Below, one piece after another: positions 1 to 9,327 of a DNA stretch of 64,000 nt. How positions within the stretch are numbered: the stretch's first letter is position 1; every line of letters starts with the position of its first letter. The stretch lies in the NCBI GenBank assembly GCA_016699675.1, contig CP064985.1:1922001-1986000 (forward strand), in the 5' to 3' direction. The notes below the pieces were generated by a model. That model did not search any database and was not told where the DNA came from. It saw nothing but the letters and a program-made list of their open reading frames with translations. The position numbers and the translations under genes were made by a program. The DNA is from Austwickia sp. (GTDB lineage: Bacteria > Actinomycetota > Actinomycetes > Actinomycetales > Dermatophilaceae).

Positions 1-1077
1 CTTGACGGCGGGAAGCTGGCCGAGCAGGCGGTCCAGTCGGCGGCCGGCGCTGCGCGCCCGGGCCAGTGCGCCCACGGCATCGGGGATCCCCGCCACCACC
101 TCGCCCATGGCCACCGGGACCAGCACGAGGAAGGCGGCGATCGCTGGCGACAACGCGGGGACCCAGGGCGCGCACACGGCCGCCATGACGATCGCATGTC
201 CGACGGTCAGCACCGGCATGGCCGCCACCCCCACGGCACGGCCACGACCCTGCCGGACGAGCGCCGCGCTCAGGTCGCGCTGCGCGGCGTCGAGCCAGGC
301 CAGGGCCTGAGGCCCCGCGCCGATCGCGGCCAGCTCGGCCGCATGGCTCGTCGTCAGGGTGGTCAGCCGCGACACCTCGGCCCGCGCCGCGACCACGGCG
401 CGATGCGCGCGACGTTCCACGTGAAACTCCCCCCAGGCGACCAGGAGGGTGCAGCCGATCTGCGAGAGCACGACCGGGATGGCCGGGTAGAGGAACAGCG
501 CCGTCACGAACGTCGCCAGCAGCCCGGTCACGGCCAGGGCCACGAGGGGGACCACGACCCGCACCTGGGCGTAGGCGATGTCGTCGAGGTCGTCCACGAC
601 GCCCGCGAGGATGTCGCCGCGGCTGCGCCGGCCGAGCCGGGCGGGGGTCAACGGGATCAACCGGCGGTAGGTCTCGGCCCGCTCCTCCGCGAGGTAGGCC
701 AGCGCCGCGTCGTGGCTGCGCACCCGCTCGACGTACCGCAATGCCGGCCGCGCGATCCCGAACGCGCGGACGAGGACGATCGCCGCGAGCAGGGTGAGGA
801 TCTGCGGCCGTTCCGCGGCCTTGACGATCAGCCAGCCGGCCGTGGTCGTGAGCGCGACACCGCAGCTCAGCGCCAGCCCGCCGACGAGCGCCGCGGGGAA
901 GATGCCGCGGACCAGGCGGGGCCGTCCGTACGGTCGGATGGGGACCCCCACGCCCGGACCGGCCGCTCCGCCCGTCCCCGCACCGCCGCTCCTGGCCAGG
1001 CTTGCCCCCGCCACCGACGCGGCGACGCCGTCGGCTCCGGCGGCCCTGGGCGGGCGCTCGGCTCGGGTCGGGCTCAC
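1..1077 (-). CDS. cydC: CydC-type ABC exporter subunit (partial, C-terminus beyond window)
   Basis: One half of the heterodimeric CydDC exporter of the inner membrane, which exports thiols (cysteine/glutathione) and is needed to assemble cytochrome bd. The 359 codons present contain the transmembrane half only; the ATP-binding domain lies beyond base 1. After an Ala/Gly-rich N-terminus of about 55 residues the membrane segments begin; the stretch TTTAGWLIVKAAERP is typical of CydC, and later segments (LVALAVTGLLATFVTALF and neighbours) fit the usual six-helix exporter fold. The GTG start at 1077 overlaps the cydD stop in a GTGA, so the two are translationally coupled. It is the last gene of cydA-cydB-cydD-cydC. 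A start further in, at the GTG before PIRPYGRP, is possible because the first 50 residues look unconserved. Confidence 0.87.
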   Translation of the reverse strand, partial: MSPTRAERPPRAAGADGVAASVAGASLARSGGAGTGGAAGPGVGVPIRPYGRPRLVRGIFPAALVGGLALSCGVALTTTAGWLIVKAAERPQILTLLAAIVLVRAFGIARPALRYVERVRSHDAALAYLAEERAETYRRLIPLTPARLGRRSRGDILAGVVDDLDDIAYAQVRVVVPLVALAVTGLLATFVTALFLYPAIPVVLSQIGCTLLVAWGEFHVERRAHRAVVAARAEVSRLTTLTTSHAAELAAIGAGPQALAWLDAAQRDLSAALVRQGRGRAVGVAAMPVLTVGHAIVMAAVCAPWVPALSPAIAAFLVLVPVAMGEVVAGIPDAVGALARARSAGRRLDRLLGQLPAVK

Positions 1078-2726
1078 GATGCGGGCTCCAGGTCGAGCCG
1101 ATGGTCGGCGCGGTCGAGGAGGCCGGGTCGATGCGTGACGGCGACGACGGCTCGGGAGCAGGCCAACTCGCCGAGGACCCCGGCGACGATGCGCTCCGCC
1201 TCATCGTCGAGGTGGGCGGTCGGCTCGTCGAGCAACAGGACGGCGGGATCGGCGAGGAGAGCTCGCGCCAGGGCCACCCGGGCGCGCTGGCCCGCCGACA
1301 GCCCGAAGCCGTCGTCGCCGATCGGGGTGCTCAGCCCGTTCGGCAGGCTGCGGACGAAATCGGCGAGGCCGACGTCGGCCAGCGCCTTGTTGAGGTGCCC
1401 GTCGGTCAGGGTGCGGCCCTCACGGGTGGGCACGCCCAGCAGGAGGTTGTCGCGCAGCGACGCGGGGGCGAGGAACGGGCGTTGGGTGACGAGGTAGCCG
1501 TGCGGACCCGCCACCTCCCCGGAGCGCGGCTCGCGCAGCCCCGCCACGATCTCCAGCAGGGTCGTCTTGCCCACCCCGGACGGCCCGGTCACGACGGTGA
1601 ACCCGGGACTGGGCCAGTCGGCGGTGACGTCACGCAGCACCGGCGGCGCGTCCGCGGCGTACGCGTAGCTCACGTCCCGCAGCCGCACTCCGCCCGCTGC
1701 GCTCGGCTGGCCTCCGCCGCGCGGTTCGCCTTCCGCGCTGGGCTCGCCTTCCGCGCTGTCCTCGCGCGGGTCGGGCCCGGGGGTCCCGTCCGGTACGTCG
1801 AGCTCGGTGACCACGTCGGCCAGGGCGGCCGCGCCGTCGGCGGCATTGTGGAATTCGGCGCCGACCCGGCGGATCGGCCAGTACGCCTCGGGCGCCAGCA
1901 GGATGAGCGGCATCGCTAGCTCCAGCGGCATCGACCCCTGCGCGAGCTGAATCCCGACCCAGACGGCGACGATCGCGACGGAGATCGTAGCGAGCAGCTC
2001 CAGGGCGGCGGAGCTGAGGAAGGCCAGCTTCAGGGTGGCCACGCTGGCGCGGCGGTGGTCGTGGCTGACCGATCGGATGACGTCGACCTGACGCTCGGCC
2101 CGGCCGTAGGACACCAGGGTCGGCAGGCCCCGCATCACGTCGAGGAAGTGGCCGGACAGCCGGGCGAGGGTCCGCCAGCGGCGGTTCGTGGCGTCGGCCG
2201 TGGCGGAGCCGATGAGCGCCGCGAAGAGCGGCAGCAGCGGCACGGTGAGGATCGGGATGAGGCCGGTTCGCCAGTCCAGCAGCAGCATGGCGAGGATGGC
2301 GGCCGGGGGCAGGATCGCCGCGGCGGCAAGGGTCGGCAGGTAGCGCGCGACGTACGGTTCGATGCTCGTCGCCCCCTGCCCGGCTAAGGTGACGAGACGA
2401 CCCGTGGCGTCCGTTTCGGCGGCGTCGCGCGTCAGCGCGGCCTCCAGCACGCGGCGCCGTACGGTGGTCGAGACGGCGGCGCCGGTTCGCGCCGCCAGCC
2501 ACTCGGCGCCCCCCGCCGCGAGGGCCCGGACCGTGAACGCGAGCCCGGCAGCCACCGCCGGGCCGACCCATGAGGCGTCCCGCACCACGGCCACGACGAG
2601 GGCGGCGAGCGCGAACGCCTGGCCGATGGTGGCGAGTCCTTGGACGGCTCCCAGCACGAAGAGCCCCACGATCCCCGCGCGCGCCTCGGGGGCGATCCGC
2701 AGCAGGTGCGGGTCGAAGGGCTTCAC
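1074..2726 (-). CDS. cydD: CydD-type ABC exporter subunit
   Basis: Second half of the CydDC thiol exporter required for cytochrome bd maturation; membrane-embedded with a cytoplasmic ATPase. About 550 residues. The N-terminal half holds the exporter helices. The C-terminal half has a Walker A (TGPSGVGKTTLLE, around residue 385), an ABC signature (LSAGQRARVALARA, around 475) and a Walker B (AVLLLDEPTAHLD). Between the two lies a short Glu/Gly/Pro repeat linker (SAEGEP twice), unusual for the family and probably lineage-specific. I chose the GTG at 2726 (VKPFDPHLLRIAPEAR); the frame stays open upstream to 2930, but that extension is Arg/Pro-rich and unlike CydD. Its 3' end overlaps cydC. A 284-base gap separates it from cydB, so it may have its own promoter or an attenuated read-through. 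Confidence 0.9.
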   Translation of the reverse strand: MKPFDPHLLRIAPEARAGIVGLFVLGAVQGLATIGQAFALAALVVAVVRDASWVGPAVAAGLAFTVRALAAGGAEWLAARTGAAVSTTVRRRVLEAALTRDAAETDATGRLVTLAGQGATSIEPYVARYLPTLAAAAILPPAAILAMLLLDWRTGLIPILTVPLLPLFAALIGSATADATNRRWRTLARLSGHFLDVMRGLPTLVSYGRAERQVDVIRSVSHDHRRASVATLKLAFLSSAALELLATISVAIVAVWVGIQLAQGSMPLELAMPLILLAPEAYWPIRRVGAEFHNAADGAAALADVVTELDVPDGTPGPDPREDSAEGEPSAEGEPRGGGQPSAAGGVRLRDVSYAYAADAPPVLRDVTADWPSPGFTVVTGPSGVGKTTLLEIVAGLREPRSGEVAGPHGYLVTQRPFLAPASLRDNLLLGVPTREGRTLTDGHLNKALADVGLADFVRSLPNGLSTPIGDDGFGLSAGQRARVALARALLADPAVLLLDEPTAHLDDEAERIVAGVLGELACSRAVVAVTHRPGLLDRADHRLDLEPAS

Positions 2727-2866
2727 GGTCGATCCTTCAGGGCCGGGGGTCGTTTCGCGGGTCCAGACGGCACGCCAATGCGAGTGCGCCTCAACGAGTC
2801 TCACCGACGATTGTGGGAATCGGCGAATCCGACCCGCGGGCGCGACCGGCCGGTGGGGACACAGGA

Positions 2867-2905
2867 GGGCCGCCGGGCCGCCCTGGATGGACGACCCGGC
2901 GGCCC
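2867..2905. terminator. GC-rich hairpin between cydB and cydD
   Basis: An 11-bp perfect stem, GGGCCGCCGGG (2867-2877) with CCCGGCGGCCC (2895-2905), and a 17-base loop. It lies downstream of cydB in the 284-base gap before cydD. There is no T-tract on either side, so it may be a partial terminator or an mRNA-processing stem that sets the level of cydDC relative to cydAB. A second small palindrome, CCGCTCGAGCGG, lies nearby around 2961-2972. Confidence 0.45.
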
Positions 2906-3010
2906 GAGCGCGACGCTTAGGCGCCGTCACTCAGTCACGGGAGGCGGCTCGATGGCCCGAGCCGCTCGAGCGGCCCGAACGGCCCTGGCGTGCCGGGACC
3001 GGACGCCGGC

Positions 3011-4063
3011 TCAGTAGTGCGCCGCCGCCGGGATGTGGCGGGTGGTGAGGCGGCGCCGGAACACCCAGTACGTCCAGATCTGGTATCCCAGCACGATCGG
3101 CACGAACACCAGGGCCGCGCCGGTCATGATCTGCAGGGTGTACTGCGAGCTGGAGGCGTTCGCGATGGTCAGCGACGGTCCGCCGGCGATCGAGTTGGGC
3201 ATGACATCCGGGAACAGCGCCACGAACAGGCTGGCCACCGCCAGCGCCGTGCAGACGAAGGTGCCCGTGAACGCCCATCCGTCGCGGCGCGCCTTGACCG
3301 CGGCCAGCGCGCCGAGCAGGCACCCCGCCGCACCGACGGTGAGCGCCCAGGACAGGGCGTTGCCGGTGTTGAGGTTGGTCCAGCCCAGGAACACCACGGC
3401 CAGCACCGCCGTGATCAGACCCGACTTCAGCGCGAACGCGCGGGCGTCGTGCCGGATCTCACCGTCGGTCTTCAGCGCCACGAACAGCGCGCCGTGGGTG
3501 AGGAACAGGAACAGCGTGGTCAGCCCGCCGATGAGGCCCAGCGGGTTAAGAAGCGAGAGCACGGGCGTCCCGGCGTACTCCAGCGCGGGCGCGCTCCCCG
3601 TCAGCGGCACCCCGTTGACGATGTTCGCGAACGCGACGCCCCACAGCAGGGCCGGCAGGAACGAGCCCACCATGATTGCGATGTCCCAGTTGCGCCGCCA
3701 GGCGTCCGAGTCGCCCTTGCCGCGGTATTCCAACCCCATGGCGCGCAGGATCAGCGCCACGAGGATGAGCAGCAGGGGCAGGTAGAAGCCGGCGAACAGG
3801 GTGGCGTACCAGTGCGGGAATGCCGCGAACGTCGCGCCGCCCGCCGTGAGCAGCCAGACCTCGTTGCCGTCCCAGTGCGGGCCGATGGTCGTCAGCATGA
3901 GGCGCTTGCGCCGTTCGGTGTCCTCGGGGTCGCCGTTCTTGGCCTTGCCGATGAGCCCGATGAGCATGCCGACGCCCATGTCGAAGCCCTCGAGGCAGAA
4001 GTAGCCGATCCACAGGACCGCGATCAGCAGGAACCACAGGTTCTGCAGCAGCTCGTAACTCAT
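3011..4063 (-). CDS. cydB: Cytochrome bd ubiquinol/menaquinol oxidase subunit II
   Basis: Subunit II of cytochrome bd, the high-affinity terminal oxidase in the cytoplasmic membrane that oxidises quinol and reduces O2 to water. 350 residues, normal for the family, with the typical N-terminus (LWFLLIAVLWIGYFCLEGFD), the conserved GPHWDGNEVWL region (around residue 61-71) and eight or nine hydrophobic segments. The start is supported by GAAGGAG seven bases upstream of ATG 4063. It follows cydA after 36 bases and must be co-transcribed with it. The C-terminus ends in a positively charged tail, RRRLTTRHIPAAAHY. Cytochrome bd oxidases are usually induced by low oxygen or respiratory inhibition; no recognisable operator was seen here. 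Confidence 0.96.
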   Translation of the reverse strand: MSYELLQNLWFLLIAVLWIGYFCLEGFDMGVGMLIGLIGKAKNGDPEDTERRKRLMLTTIGPHWDGNEVWLLTAGGATFAAFPHWYATLFAGFYLPLLLILVALILRAMGLEYRGKGDSDAWRRNWDIAIMVGSFLPALLWGVAFANIVNGVPLTGSAPALEYAGTPVLSLLNPLGLIGGLTTLFLFLTHGALFVALKTDGEIRHDARAFALKSGLITAVLAVVFLGWTNLNTGNALSWALTVGAAGCLLGALAAVKARRDGWAFTGTFVCTALAVASLFVALFPDVMPNSIAGGPSLTIANASSSQYTLQIMTGAALVFVPIVLGYQIWTYWVFRRRLTTRHIPAAAHY

Positions 4064-4099
4064 GTCAGTTCTCCTTCGCCGTCGACGTCGCTGCGGCGA

Positions 4100-5554
4100 T
4101 CAGTAGGCGTAGGCGAGGGGCGCGTCGGCGTCCTCGCTCACGGTGTCGGCGCCTGAGTCGGCGGGGTCGCTGATGGCCTCGGCGCCGAGGCGGACGTACT
4201 TCAGGAAGAGCTTCACCTCGACGACGGCCAGGGCCGCGTAGAGCAGCGTGTAGACGACCATGGACACCGCCACCTCGGCGGCGCTGACCCGCGGCGACAC
4301 CGCGTGCTCCACCGTCATGAGGTTGTGCACGATCCACGGCTGCCGGCCGACCTCGGTGAAGATCCAGCCGAACGAGTTCGCGAACAGCGGCATGAACGGC
4401 GCCGCGACGGCGGCCCAGTGCCACCACTTCGGCGCGAGCTGGCCCTCCGCGGCGCCGCGCCGGGTGCCCCAGAGAACGAGCAGCGAGATCGCGATGCCCA
4501 CGAACCCTAGGCCCATCATGAGCCGGAAGGTCCAGTACGTCGTGGGGATGTTCGGCGTGTACGACGTCGCCGAGTCCTTGGTGAACTTGCCCTGGCTGAA
4601 CTTGCTGGCGTACTCATCCTTCAGCGGGTTGATGCCCTGCACCTCGGCGTCGAAGTTGCCGTGGCCGAGGAAGCTCAGCAGGCCGGGGACCTCGATGACG
4701 CGGGTCGCCTTGGAGCCGTCGAGCGGGCCGACGGACAGGACCGAGAACGGCGCGTGGGCCTGGGTCTCGTAGAGCGCCTCGGCCGCGGCCATCTTCATGG
4801 GCTGGACCTCGGTCATGACCTTGCCCTGCAGGTCGCCGGTGACGACGACGCCGAGCGAGGCCACCAGCGTGATGATGGCGCCGACGCGGGCGGCGGAGCG
4901 GTACATCGGCGCGTTGTCGCCGACCATCGGGCGGCGCAGGTGCCACAGCGCGACGGCCATGACCACGGCCCCGCCGGTCATGTAGGCGGCGGTGAGCACG
5001 TGCGGGAACGTCACGAGCTGCACCTTGTTGGTGAGCACGGCGACGAAGTCGGTGAGCTCGGCCCGGTTGGTCTTCTCGTTGAAGGTGTAGCCGACCGGGT
5101 TCTGCATGAACGAGTTCGCGGCGAGGATGAAGAACGCGCTCATCACGGTGCCGATGTGCACCAGCCACATGGTGGCGGCGTGCAGCTTCTCGGGGATCCG
5201 GCCCCAGCCGAAGATCCACAGGCCCAGGAAGGTGGACTCCAGGAAGAACGTCAGCAGGGCCTCGAACGCCAGCGGCGCGCCGAAGATGTCGCCGACGAAC
5301 CGGGAGTAGTCGGACCAGTTCATGCCGAACTGGAACTCCTGGACGATGCCCGTGACCAACCCGAGCGCGAAGTTGATGACGAAAAGTTTGCCGAAGAATT
5401 TCGTCAACCGGTACATCTGCGGGTTGTGCGTCCGCACCCAAGCGGTGTGGAATCCAGCCACGATGGCGGACATGCCGATCGTGATCGGTACGAAGAGAAA
5501 GTGATACACCGTCGTGATGGCGAACTGCCATCGCGCGAGATCGAGCGCGTCCAT
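4100..5554 (-). CDS. cydA: Cytochrome bd oxidase subunit I
   Basis: Catalytic subunit of cytochrome bd oxidase, carrying haems b558, b595 and d and the quinol-binding Q-loop. 484 residues with nine hydrophobic segments. Visible landmarks are the N-terminal haem-ligand His (TTVYHFLF, H18), the FPHVLTAAYMTGG segment with the b558-ligand His near residue 187, and the GRQPW motif of the Q-loop side. The Q-loop is of the short type usual in actinobacteria and Firmicutes. The C-terminus has a short acidic tail (SGADTVSEDADAP). First gene of cydABDC; the 444-base gap upstream, shared with divergent arcA, must hold its promoter. Confidence 0.97.
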   Translation of the reverse strand: MDALDLARWQFAITTVYHFLFVPITIGMSAIVAGFHTAWVRTHNPQMYRLTKFFGKLFVINFALGLVTGIVQEFQFGMNWSDYSRFVGDIFGAPLAFEALLTFFLESTFLGLWIFGWGRIPEKLHAATMWLVHIGTVMSAFFILAANSFMQNPVGYTFNEKTNRAELTDFVAVLTNKVQLVTFPHVLTAAYMTGGAVVMAVALWHLRRPMVGDNAPMYRSAARVGAIITLVASLGVVVTGDLQGKVMTEVQPMKMAAAEALYETQAHAPFSVLSVGPLDGSKATRVIEVPGLLSFLGHGNFDAEVQGINPLKDEYASKFSQGKFTKDSATSYTPNIPTTYWTFRLMMGLGFVGIAISLLVLWGTRRGAAEGQLAPKWWHWAAVAAPFMPLFANSFGWIFTEVGRQPWIVHNLMTVEHAVSPRVSAAEVAVSMVVYTLLYAALAVVEVKLFLKYVRLGAEAISDPADSGADTVSEDADAPLAYAY

Positions 5555-5998
5555 GGCTCTCCTGTCGATCTAAGCGGCCCGGGGGCCTTCGTGGGGCACC
5601 CCTGCCCCGGGTCGCGGGGAACGTCGGACGGTACGGCGAGTGCCGTCCTTGACCACAGGGTCAGTCCGCCGTGCGCCGAGCGGCGGGACCAAGGTCCTTT
5701 CAACTGTTCAACCGTCCGGTAACAGCTGGAACGACGCATTGCCGCACGTCACACGACGTACCGGTGGTCCGTCCTGGACGACCGTTCGGCGCGCGCGTGA
5801 GGCCACCGATCCCCTATCGACCGCCGCGCGGCGTACTGAACGGTAACCGTCACATCCAGCGTGAACTCGCACACTCTCCCCTTGACACCATGGCAGCCTT
5901 GGTGCTGAGTCGCGGACCTCGTGGCGCGCCCTGCCGACCCGCCGAGCCGAGCTGGCGACAGCTCGCCGGCGCGGCCGGTCCTGTCGAAAGATGACCGC
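5555..5998. promoter_or_regulatory. Divergent control region between cydA and arcA
   Basis: 444 bases without a supportable gene. It must contain the promoters for the cyd operon (minus) and arcA (plus), two functions often induced under oxygen limitation. A TTGACA-like hexamer lies at 5882-5887 (plus), but no convincing -10 follows at 17 bases. The segment CACCATGGCAGCCTTGGTG (5886-5904) contains a short imperfect dyad. I did not see a Rex-like TTGTGA-N6-TCACAA or an FNR/CRP-like TTGAT-N4-ATCAA site. The stretch is somewhat less GC-rich than its neighbours. Confidence 0.5.
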
Positions 5999-7222
5999 AT
6001 GACCCTGTCTGTCGAGTCCGAGGTCGGCCGCCTGCGGCGCGTGATCGTGCACCGTCCAGGCCCGGAGATGAGCCGGCTCACGCCCGGCAACATGGACGAC
6101 TACCTGTACGACGACGTGCTCTGGCTGGAGCAGGCCCAGCGCGAGCACGACGCGTTCGCCCAGCTGATGGTCGACCGCGGGGTCCAGGTGCTCTACCTCA
6201 CCGACCTGCTCCGCGAGACCCTGGCCCATCCGGCCGCCCGCAAGCACGTCTTCGCCGAGGCGCTCGATGACCGCGTGTTCGGGGCCGTGCTGGCCGACGC
6301 CCTGCGCACCGCGCTGGACGAGCTGAGCGACGCCGACCTCGCCGCCACCCTCGTCGCCGGGATGACGAAGGCCGAACTCGCCGAGCACGTGCCGCCGCCG
6401 GCGTCGCTGCGGTACGTCGAGCTGGAGCCGCATGGCCTCGTCCTGCCGCCGCTGCCCAACCACCTGTTCACTCGCGACACCTCCGCCTGGGTCGGCCGCG
6501 GCGTCACCGTCAACGCGATGAGCAAGCCCGCTCGGCAGCGCGAGAGCGTGCACTTCGAGGCGATCTACAGCTACCACCCGCTGTTCGCCGGCGAGCGGTT
6601 CTCCTGGTGGGGGGAGGGCAGCGCCGCGGGCCCCGCCACCACCGAGGGCGGCGACATCCTCACGATCTGTCCGGGTGTGCTGCTGGTCGGGGTGAGCGAG
6701 CGCACCACACCCCAGGGCGTCGAGCGCCTGGCCGGGCGGGTGCTGGGTTCGGGTCAGGCGCACACGGTGGTCGCCCTCGACATGCCCAAGGCCCGCGCGC
6801 TGATGCACCTCGACACGGTGATGACGATGGTGGACGAGCAGACGTTCACGCGGTATGCCGGGCTGCCGGACCTGCGCAGTTTCGTTCTCACGGCGGGGGA
6901 GGAACCCGGCCGCCTGGCGGTTGCAGCGCACGAGCCGGCGGAGATGATGACGGTCATCGCCCGGGCGATGGGCCGCGACTCCGTGCGGGTGCTGACGGCC
7001 TCGCAGGACCCGCGCGCGGCCGAACGCGAGCAGTGGGACGACGCCAACAACGTGCTCGCGCTGGAGCCGGGCGTGGTGGTGGCGTACGAGCGGAACACCA
7101 CGACGAACGCCTTCTTGAGGTCACACGGGGTGGAGGTGCTGACGATCGCCGGGTCCGAGCTGGGCCGCGGTCGGGGCGGCCCACGGTGCATGACCTGCCC
7201 GATCGAACGGGACCCGCTCTAG
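5999..7222 (+). CDS. arcA: Arginine deiminase
   Basis: Hydrolyses L-arginine to citrulline and ammonia, the first step of the ADI pathway that yields ATP and raises pH under anaerobic or acid conditions. 407 residues, the normal length. The diagnostic signatures are all present: the N-terminal [15 protein letters not shown], the substrate-binding [18 protein letters not shown], the catalytic [10 protein letters not shown] and the nucleophile Cys in [11 protein letters not shown] at the C-terminus. ATG 5999 was chosen over an upstream in-frame ATG at 5921 because homology begins at [12 protein letters not shown] and GAAAGA sits just upstream. It is solitary here: no arcB, arcC or arginine/ornithine antiporter lies nearby, so the rest of the pathway must be elsewhere or absent. 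Confidence 0.96.
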   Translation: MTLSVESEVGRLRRVIVHRPGPEMSRLTPGNMDDYLYDDVLWLEQAQREHDAFAQLMVDRGVQVLYLTDLLRETLAHPAARKHVFAEALDDRVFGAVLADALRTALDELSDADLAATLVAGMTKAELAEHVPPPASLRYVELEPHGLVLPPLPNHLFTRDTSAWVGRGVTVNAMSKPARQRESVHFEAIYSYHPLFAGERFSWWGEGSAAGPATTEGGDILTICPGVLLVGVSERTTPQGVERLAGRVLGSGQAHTVVALDMPKARALMHLDTVMTMVDEQTFTRYAGLPDLRSFVLTAGEEPGRLAVAAHEPAEMMTVIARAMGRDSVRVLTASQDPRAAEREQWDDANNVLALEPGVVVAYERNTTTNAFLRSHGVEVLTIAGSELGRGRGGPRCMTCPIERDPL

Positions 7223-7349
7223 CCGGGTCGCGTGCCGCGAGCCCGTACGGCGTACCGGGTGACCCGCGTCATTGGTCACCGTCGGTGCCGTCCGCAAGAC
7301 TGCGGGGGAAACGGCGCCGGGGGCGACGCCGACGATCGGAGGTTGAAGC

Positions 7350-8006
7350 GTGGAAGCGACGGACTGGGACGCGCGGTACAGCGCCGGCCGGATGTGGTCC
7401 AGCGAGCCGAACCGGTGGGTGGTCCAAGAGCTGTCGGGGGTCGCGCCCGGCAGGGCCATCGACGCGGCCTGCGGCGAGGGCCGCAACGCCATCTGGCTCG
7501 CCGAGCAGGGTTGGTCGGTGGTCGCCGTCGACTTCTCCGGGGTCGCGCTGGAGCGCGCCCGGGAGTCCGCTGCCGAGGCCGCGCAGGCCGCGGGCGAGCT
7601 CGACATCACGTGGGTCCAGGCCGACATCACGGACGAGGGGGTCGTGACGAATCAGTACGACCTCGCGCTGGTGTCGTATGTGCACCTGGAGGAGTACGAG
7701 CGGACGCCGCTGCTGCGGGCCGCGGCTCGGACCCTCGCCCCGGGTGGCACGCTGCTGGTCGTCGGGCACGACGCCTCGAACCTGGCGGAGGGGTACGGCG
7801 GGCCGCAGGACCCCGAGGTGCTCTACTCGGCCAAGGACGTGGCCAGCGACCTGCAGGACATGATCGCGTCGGGGCTGCTGGAGGTGGAGCGGGCGGACCG
7901 GGTGGCCCGCGAGGTCGACACCGAGGATGGCCCGCGGGTCGCCTGGGACGTCCTCTTCCGGGCGCGCCGCAAAGAGGTCGGCAAGGGTGGCTTCAACTTC
8001 GGCTGA
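7350..8006 (+). CDS. Class I SAM-dependent methyltransferase
   Basis: 218-residue protein of the Rossmann-fold methyltransferase superfamily. It starts WDARYSAGRMWSSEPN, has SAM-binding motif I DAACGEGRNAIWLAEQGW (around residues 40-57), the acidic end of strand beta-2 VVAVDFS, and motif IV-like YDLALVSYVHL. The pattern resembles the TehB/thiopurine-methyltransferase-like subgroup often annotated as tellurite-resistance or detoxification methyltransferases; the substrate cannot be read from sequence. GTG start 7350 is supported by GGAGGTTGA immediately upstream. It lies 127 bases after arcA on the same strand and converges with the signalling block that includes a TelA-family gene. Any functional tie to TelA is inference only. 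Confidence 0.85.
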   Translation: MEATDWDARYSAGRMWSSEPNRWVVQELSGVAPGRAIDAACGEGRNAIWLAEQGWSVVAVDFSGVALERARESAAEAAQAAGELDITWVQADITDEGVVTNQYDLALVSYVHLEEYERTPLLRAAARTLAPGGTLLVVGHDASNLAEGYGGPQDPEVLYSAKDVASDLQDMIASGLLEVERADRVAREVDTEDGPRVAWDVLFRARRKEVGKGGFNFG

Positions 8007-8025
8007 CCCTGGTACTCCGGTCGGA

Positions 8026-8045
8026 GCGCTGGCGCCTCCCAGCGC
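8026..8045. terminator. Short hairpin after the methyltransferase gene
   Basis: Stem GCGCTGG (8026-8032) / CCAGCGC (8039-8045) with a six-base loop, 20 bases after the methyltransferase stop and between two convergent genes. It is followed by direct repeats of the type GGATCAGCCG around 8076-8115. No T-run is present; it could terminate either strand. Confidence 0.45.
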
Positions 8046-8109
8046 CCCGAAGTCACCGATCGGAGCGGACGGATCAGCCGTTGCGGGCGGATCGGTCGGA
8101 TCAGCCGGG

Positions 8110-9315
8110 TCAGCCGGTGCCGGCGACCTCGCTGTCGGTGGCCCGGCGCAGGACGAGTCGGGTCCACGCGCCGACGTAGATGCGGTCGTCATCGTCGATC
8201 TCGACCCGCTGACCAGCGGTGATCGGGTCGTTCGGGAGCGGGCCGCTGGCCGGTCCGAGGTACGTGCCGTTGCTCGACCCCAGATCCTCGACCCACCAGC
8301 GACGCCCGTCCGTCGTGAACTCCGCGTGCCGGCGGCTCACGCCGGAATCCGCGCCGCAGTCCACGTCCGGAGCGATGCGCCGGCTCGCGGAGTGCCGCCC
8401 CACGAGGGCGCGGCCGCTGATGCGGACGATGTCCGGTACTGCGGGCGAGGGGCACGCCTCGTCGCTGCTCTGCACCTCGTACCACGCCGGGTCGATCCAC
8501 ACCTCCACCACCCAATCGCCGACTGCGCGGCGCGAGGGGGCCTGATTGGTGGGCCGCGCCCCGGTCGCGGGCGCGCTGGGCGGATCCAGCGGCTGGGGAG
8601 CCGAAGGGGCAGCAGGCGCGGGAGCGGGCGCGGGCGCGGCAGGCGCGGGCTCGGGATCGGCAGCGCGCGCGGGCTCAGCCGCGGGCGCGGGTTCAGGCCC
8701 TGATGAGCCGATGGAGTGACCGTTCGTGACCTGCGCTTTAGGTGCCGTGGCACCCTTTGCGCTGGTCGTGAGCGGTACGTCGGGTGCGGCGGCTGGTGTC
8801 GGCTGGGGCGCAGACTCGACCTCTGGCGGCGCGGCGGATGTCGGCTCGGGGGCAGACTCGACCTCTGGCCGCGCGGCGGCGGCCTGATCGGGCGCAGACG
8901 GAACCACCGGCGCGCCGGCGGGTGTCGCCTCGGGCGCCGATGCACTGCCGGTGGCCGCGGGAGCCGGGACACGCGTGTCCACCGCAGCGAGGCCCTCGGT
9001 CAGCGGGCGGGGCAACGCGCCGGTCGTGAAGTCGTACCCGCAGTCCTCGCAGAACAGGTGGGCGGGCCCGGACGTCGCGCCGCAGTTCGGGCACACCCGA
9101 GAGCCGGGCTCCGCCGCCTCACCGCTGGGGTCACCACCGGCGCCCGACGTACCGGCGCCGCCCGCCCCCGACGTACCGGCTCCACCCGACCCACCCGACC
9201 CCGCGCCCGACGAGCCGGCCCACGGAGGCGGCGCGCTCGCCGCGACCATCGGCGACCCGCACGTGTCGCAGTAATCGGTCGCGGTCGAGGAGTGGCCGTT
9301 CGGGCAGGTGCTCAC
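8110..9315 (-). CDS. FHA-domain protein with N-terminal zinc ribbons
   Basis: 401-residue cytoplasmic protein that probably reads phosphothreonine marks set by the PknG-like kinase of the same block. Residues 4-22 form a small zinc ribbon (CPNGH...CDTCGSPM), and residues about 75-95 a second (CPNCG...CEDCGYDF). A long Pro/Ala-rich linker follows. The C-terminal FHA domain (about 295-390) has the core residues GRHSASRR, VSRRHAEF and DLGSSNGTYLGP. The linker contains an in-frame copy of the GAMAP palindromic element (about residues 180-199), here with ATG changed to ACG so the peptide reads KGATAPKAQVTNG. GTG start 9315 lies 12 bases after the vWA gene. It is the last gene of the block. It is not GarA/OdhI: it is far longer and lacks the N-terminal ETTS phospho-motif. 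Confidence 0.85.
   Translation of the reverse strand: MSTCPNGHSSTATDYCDTCGSPMVAASAPPPWAGSSGAGSGGSGGAGTSGAGGAGTSGAGGDPSGEAAEPGSRVCPNCGATSGPAHLFCEDCGYDFTTGALPRPLTEGLAAVDTRVPAPAATGSASAPEATPAGAPVVPSAPDQAAAARPEVESAPEPTSAAPPEVESAPQPTPAAAPDVPLTTSAKGATAPKAQVTNGHSIGSSGPEPAPAAEPARAADPEPAPAAPAPAPAPAAPSAPQPLDPPSAPATGARPTNQAPSRRAVGDWVVEVWIDPAWYEVQSSDEACPSPAVPDIVRISGRALVGRHSASRRIAPDVDCGADSGVSRRHAEFTTDGRRWWVEDLGSSNGTYLGPASGPLPNDPITAGQRVEIDDDDRIYVGAWTRLVLRRATDSEVAGTG
8718..8776. repeat. GAMAP palindromic element, copy 1 (inside FHA gene)
   Basis: Left arm GACCGTTCGTGACC at 8718, centre GGTGCCGTGGCACC (one change from the consensus), right arm GGTCGTGAGCGGT ending at 8776. No TTATCCACA word flanks it. On the FHA coding strand it is in frame and encodes LTTSAKGATAPKAQVTNG. 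Confidence 0.85.
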
Positions 9316-9327
9316 GGGCGCATCAGC

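Noticed and set aside
2727..2930. N-terminal extension of CydD to an ATG at 2930
   Set aside because: The added 68 residues are Arg/Pro-rich and cover the hairpin; homology starts at VKPFDPHLLRI.
5555..5998. Short frames and possible leader peptide between cydA and arcA
   Set aside because: No start with a credible ribosome-binding site and no conserved-looking product; treated as a control region.
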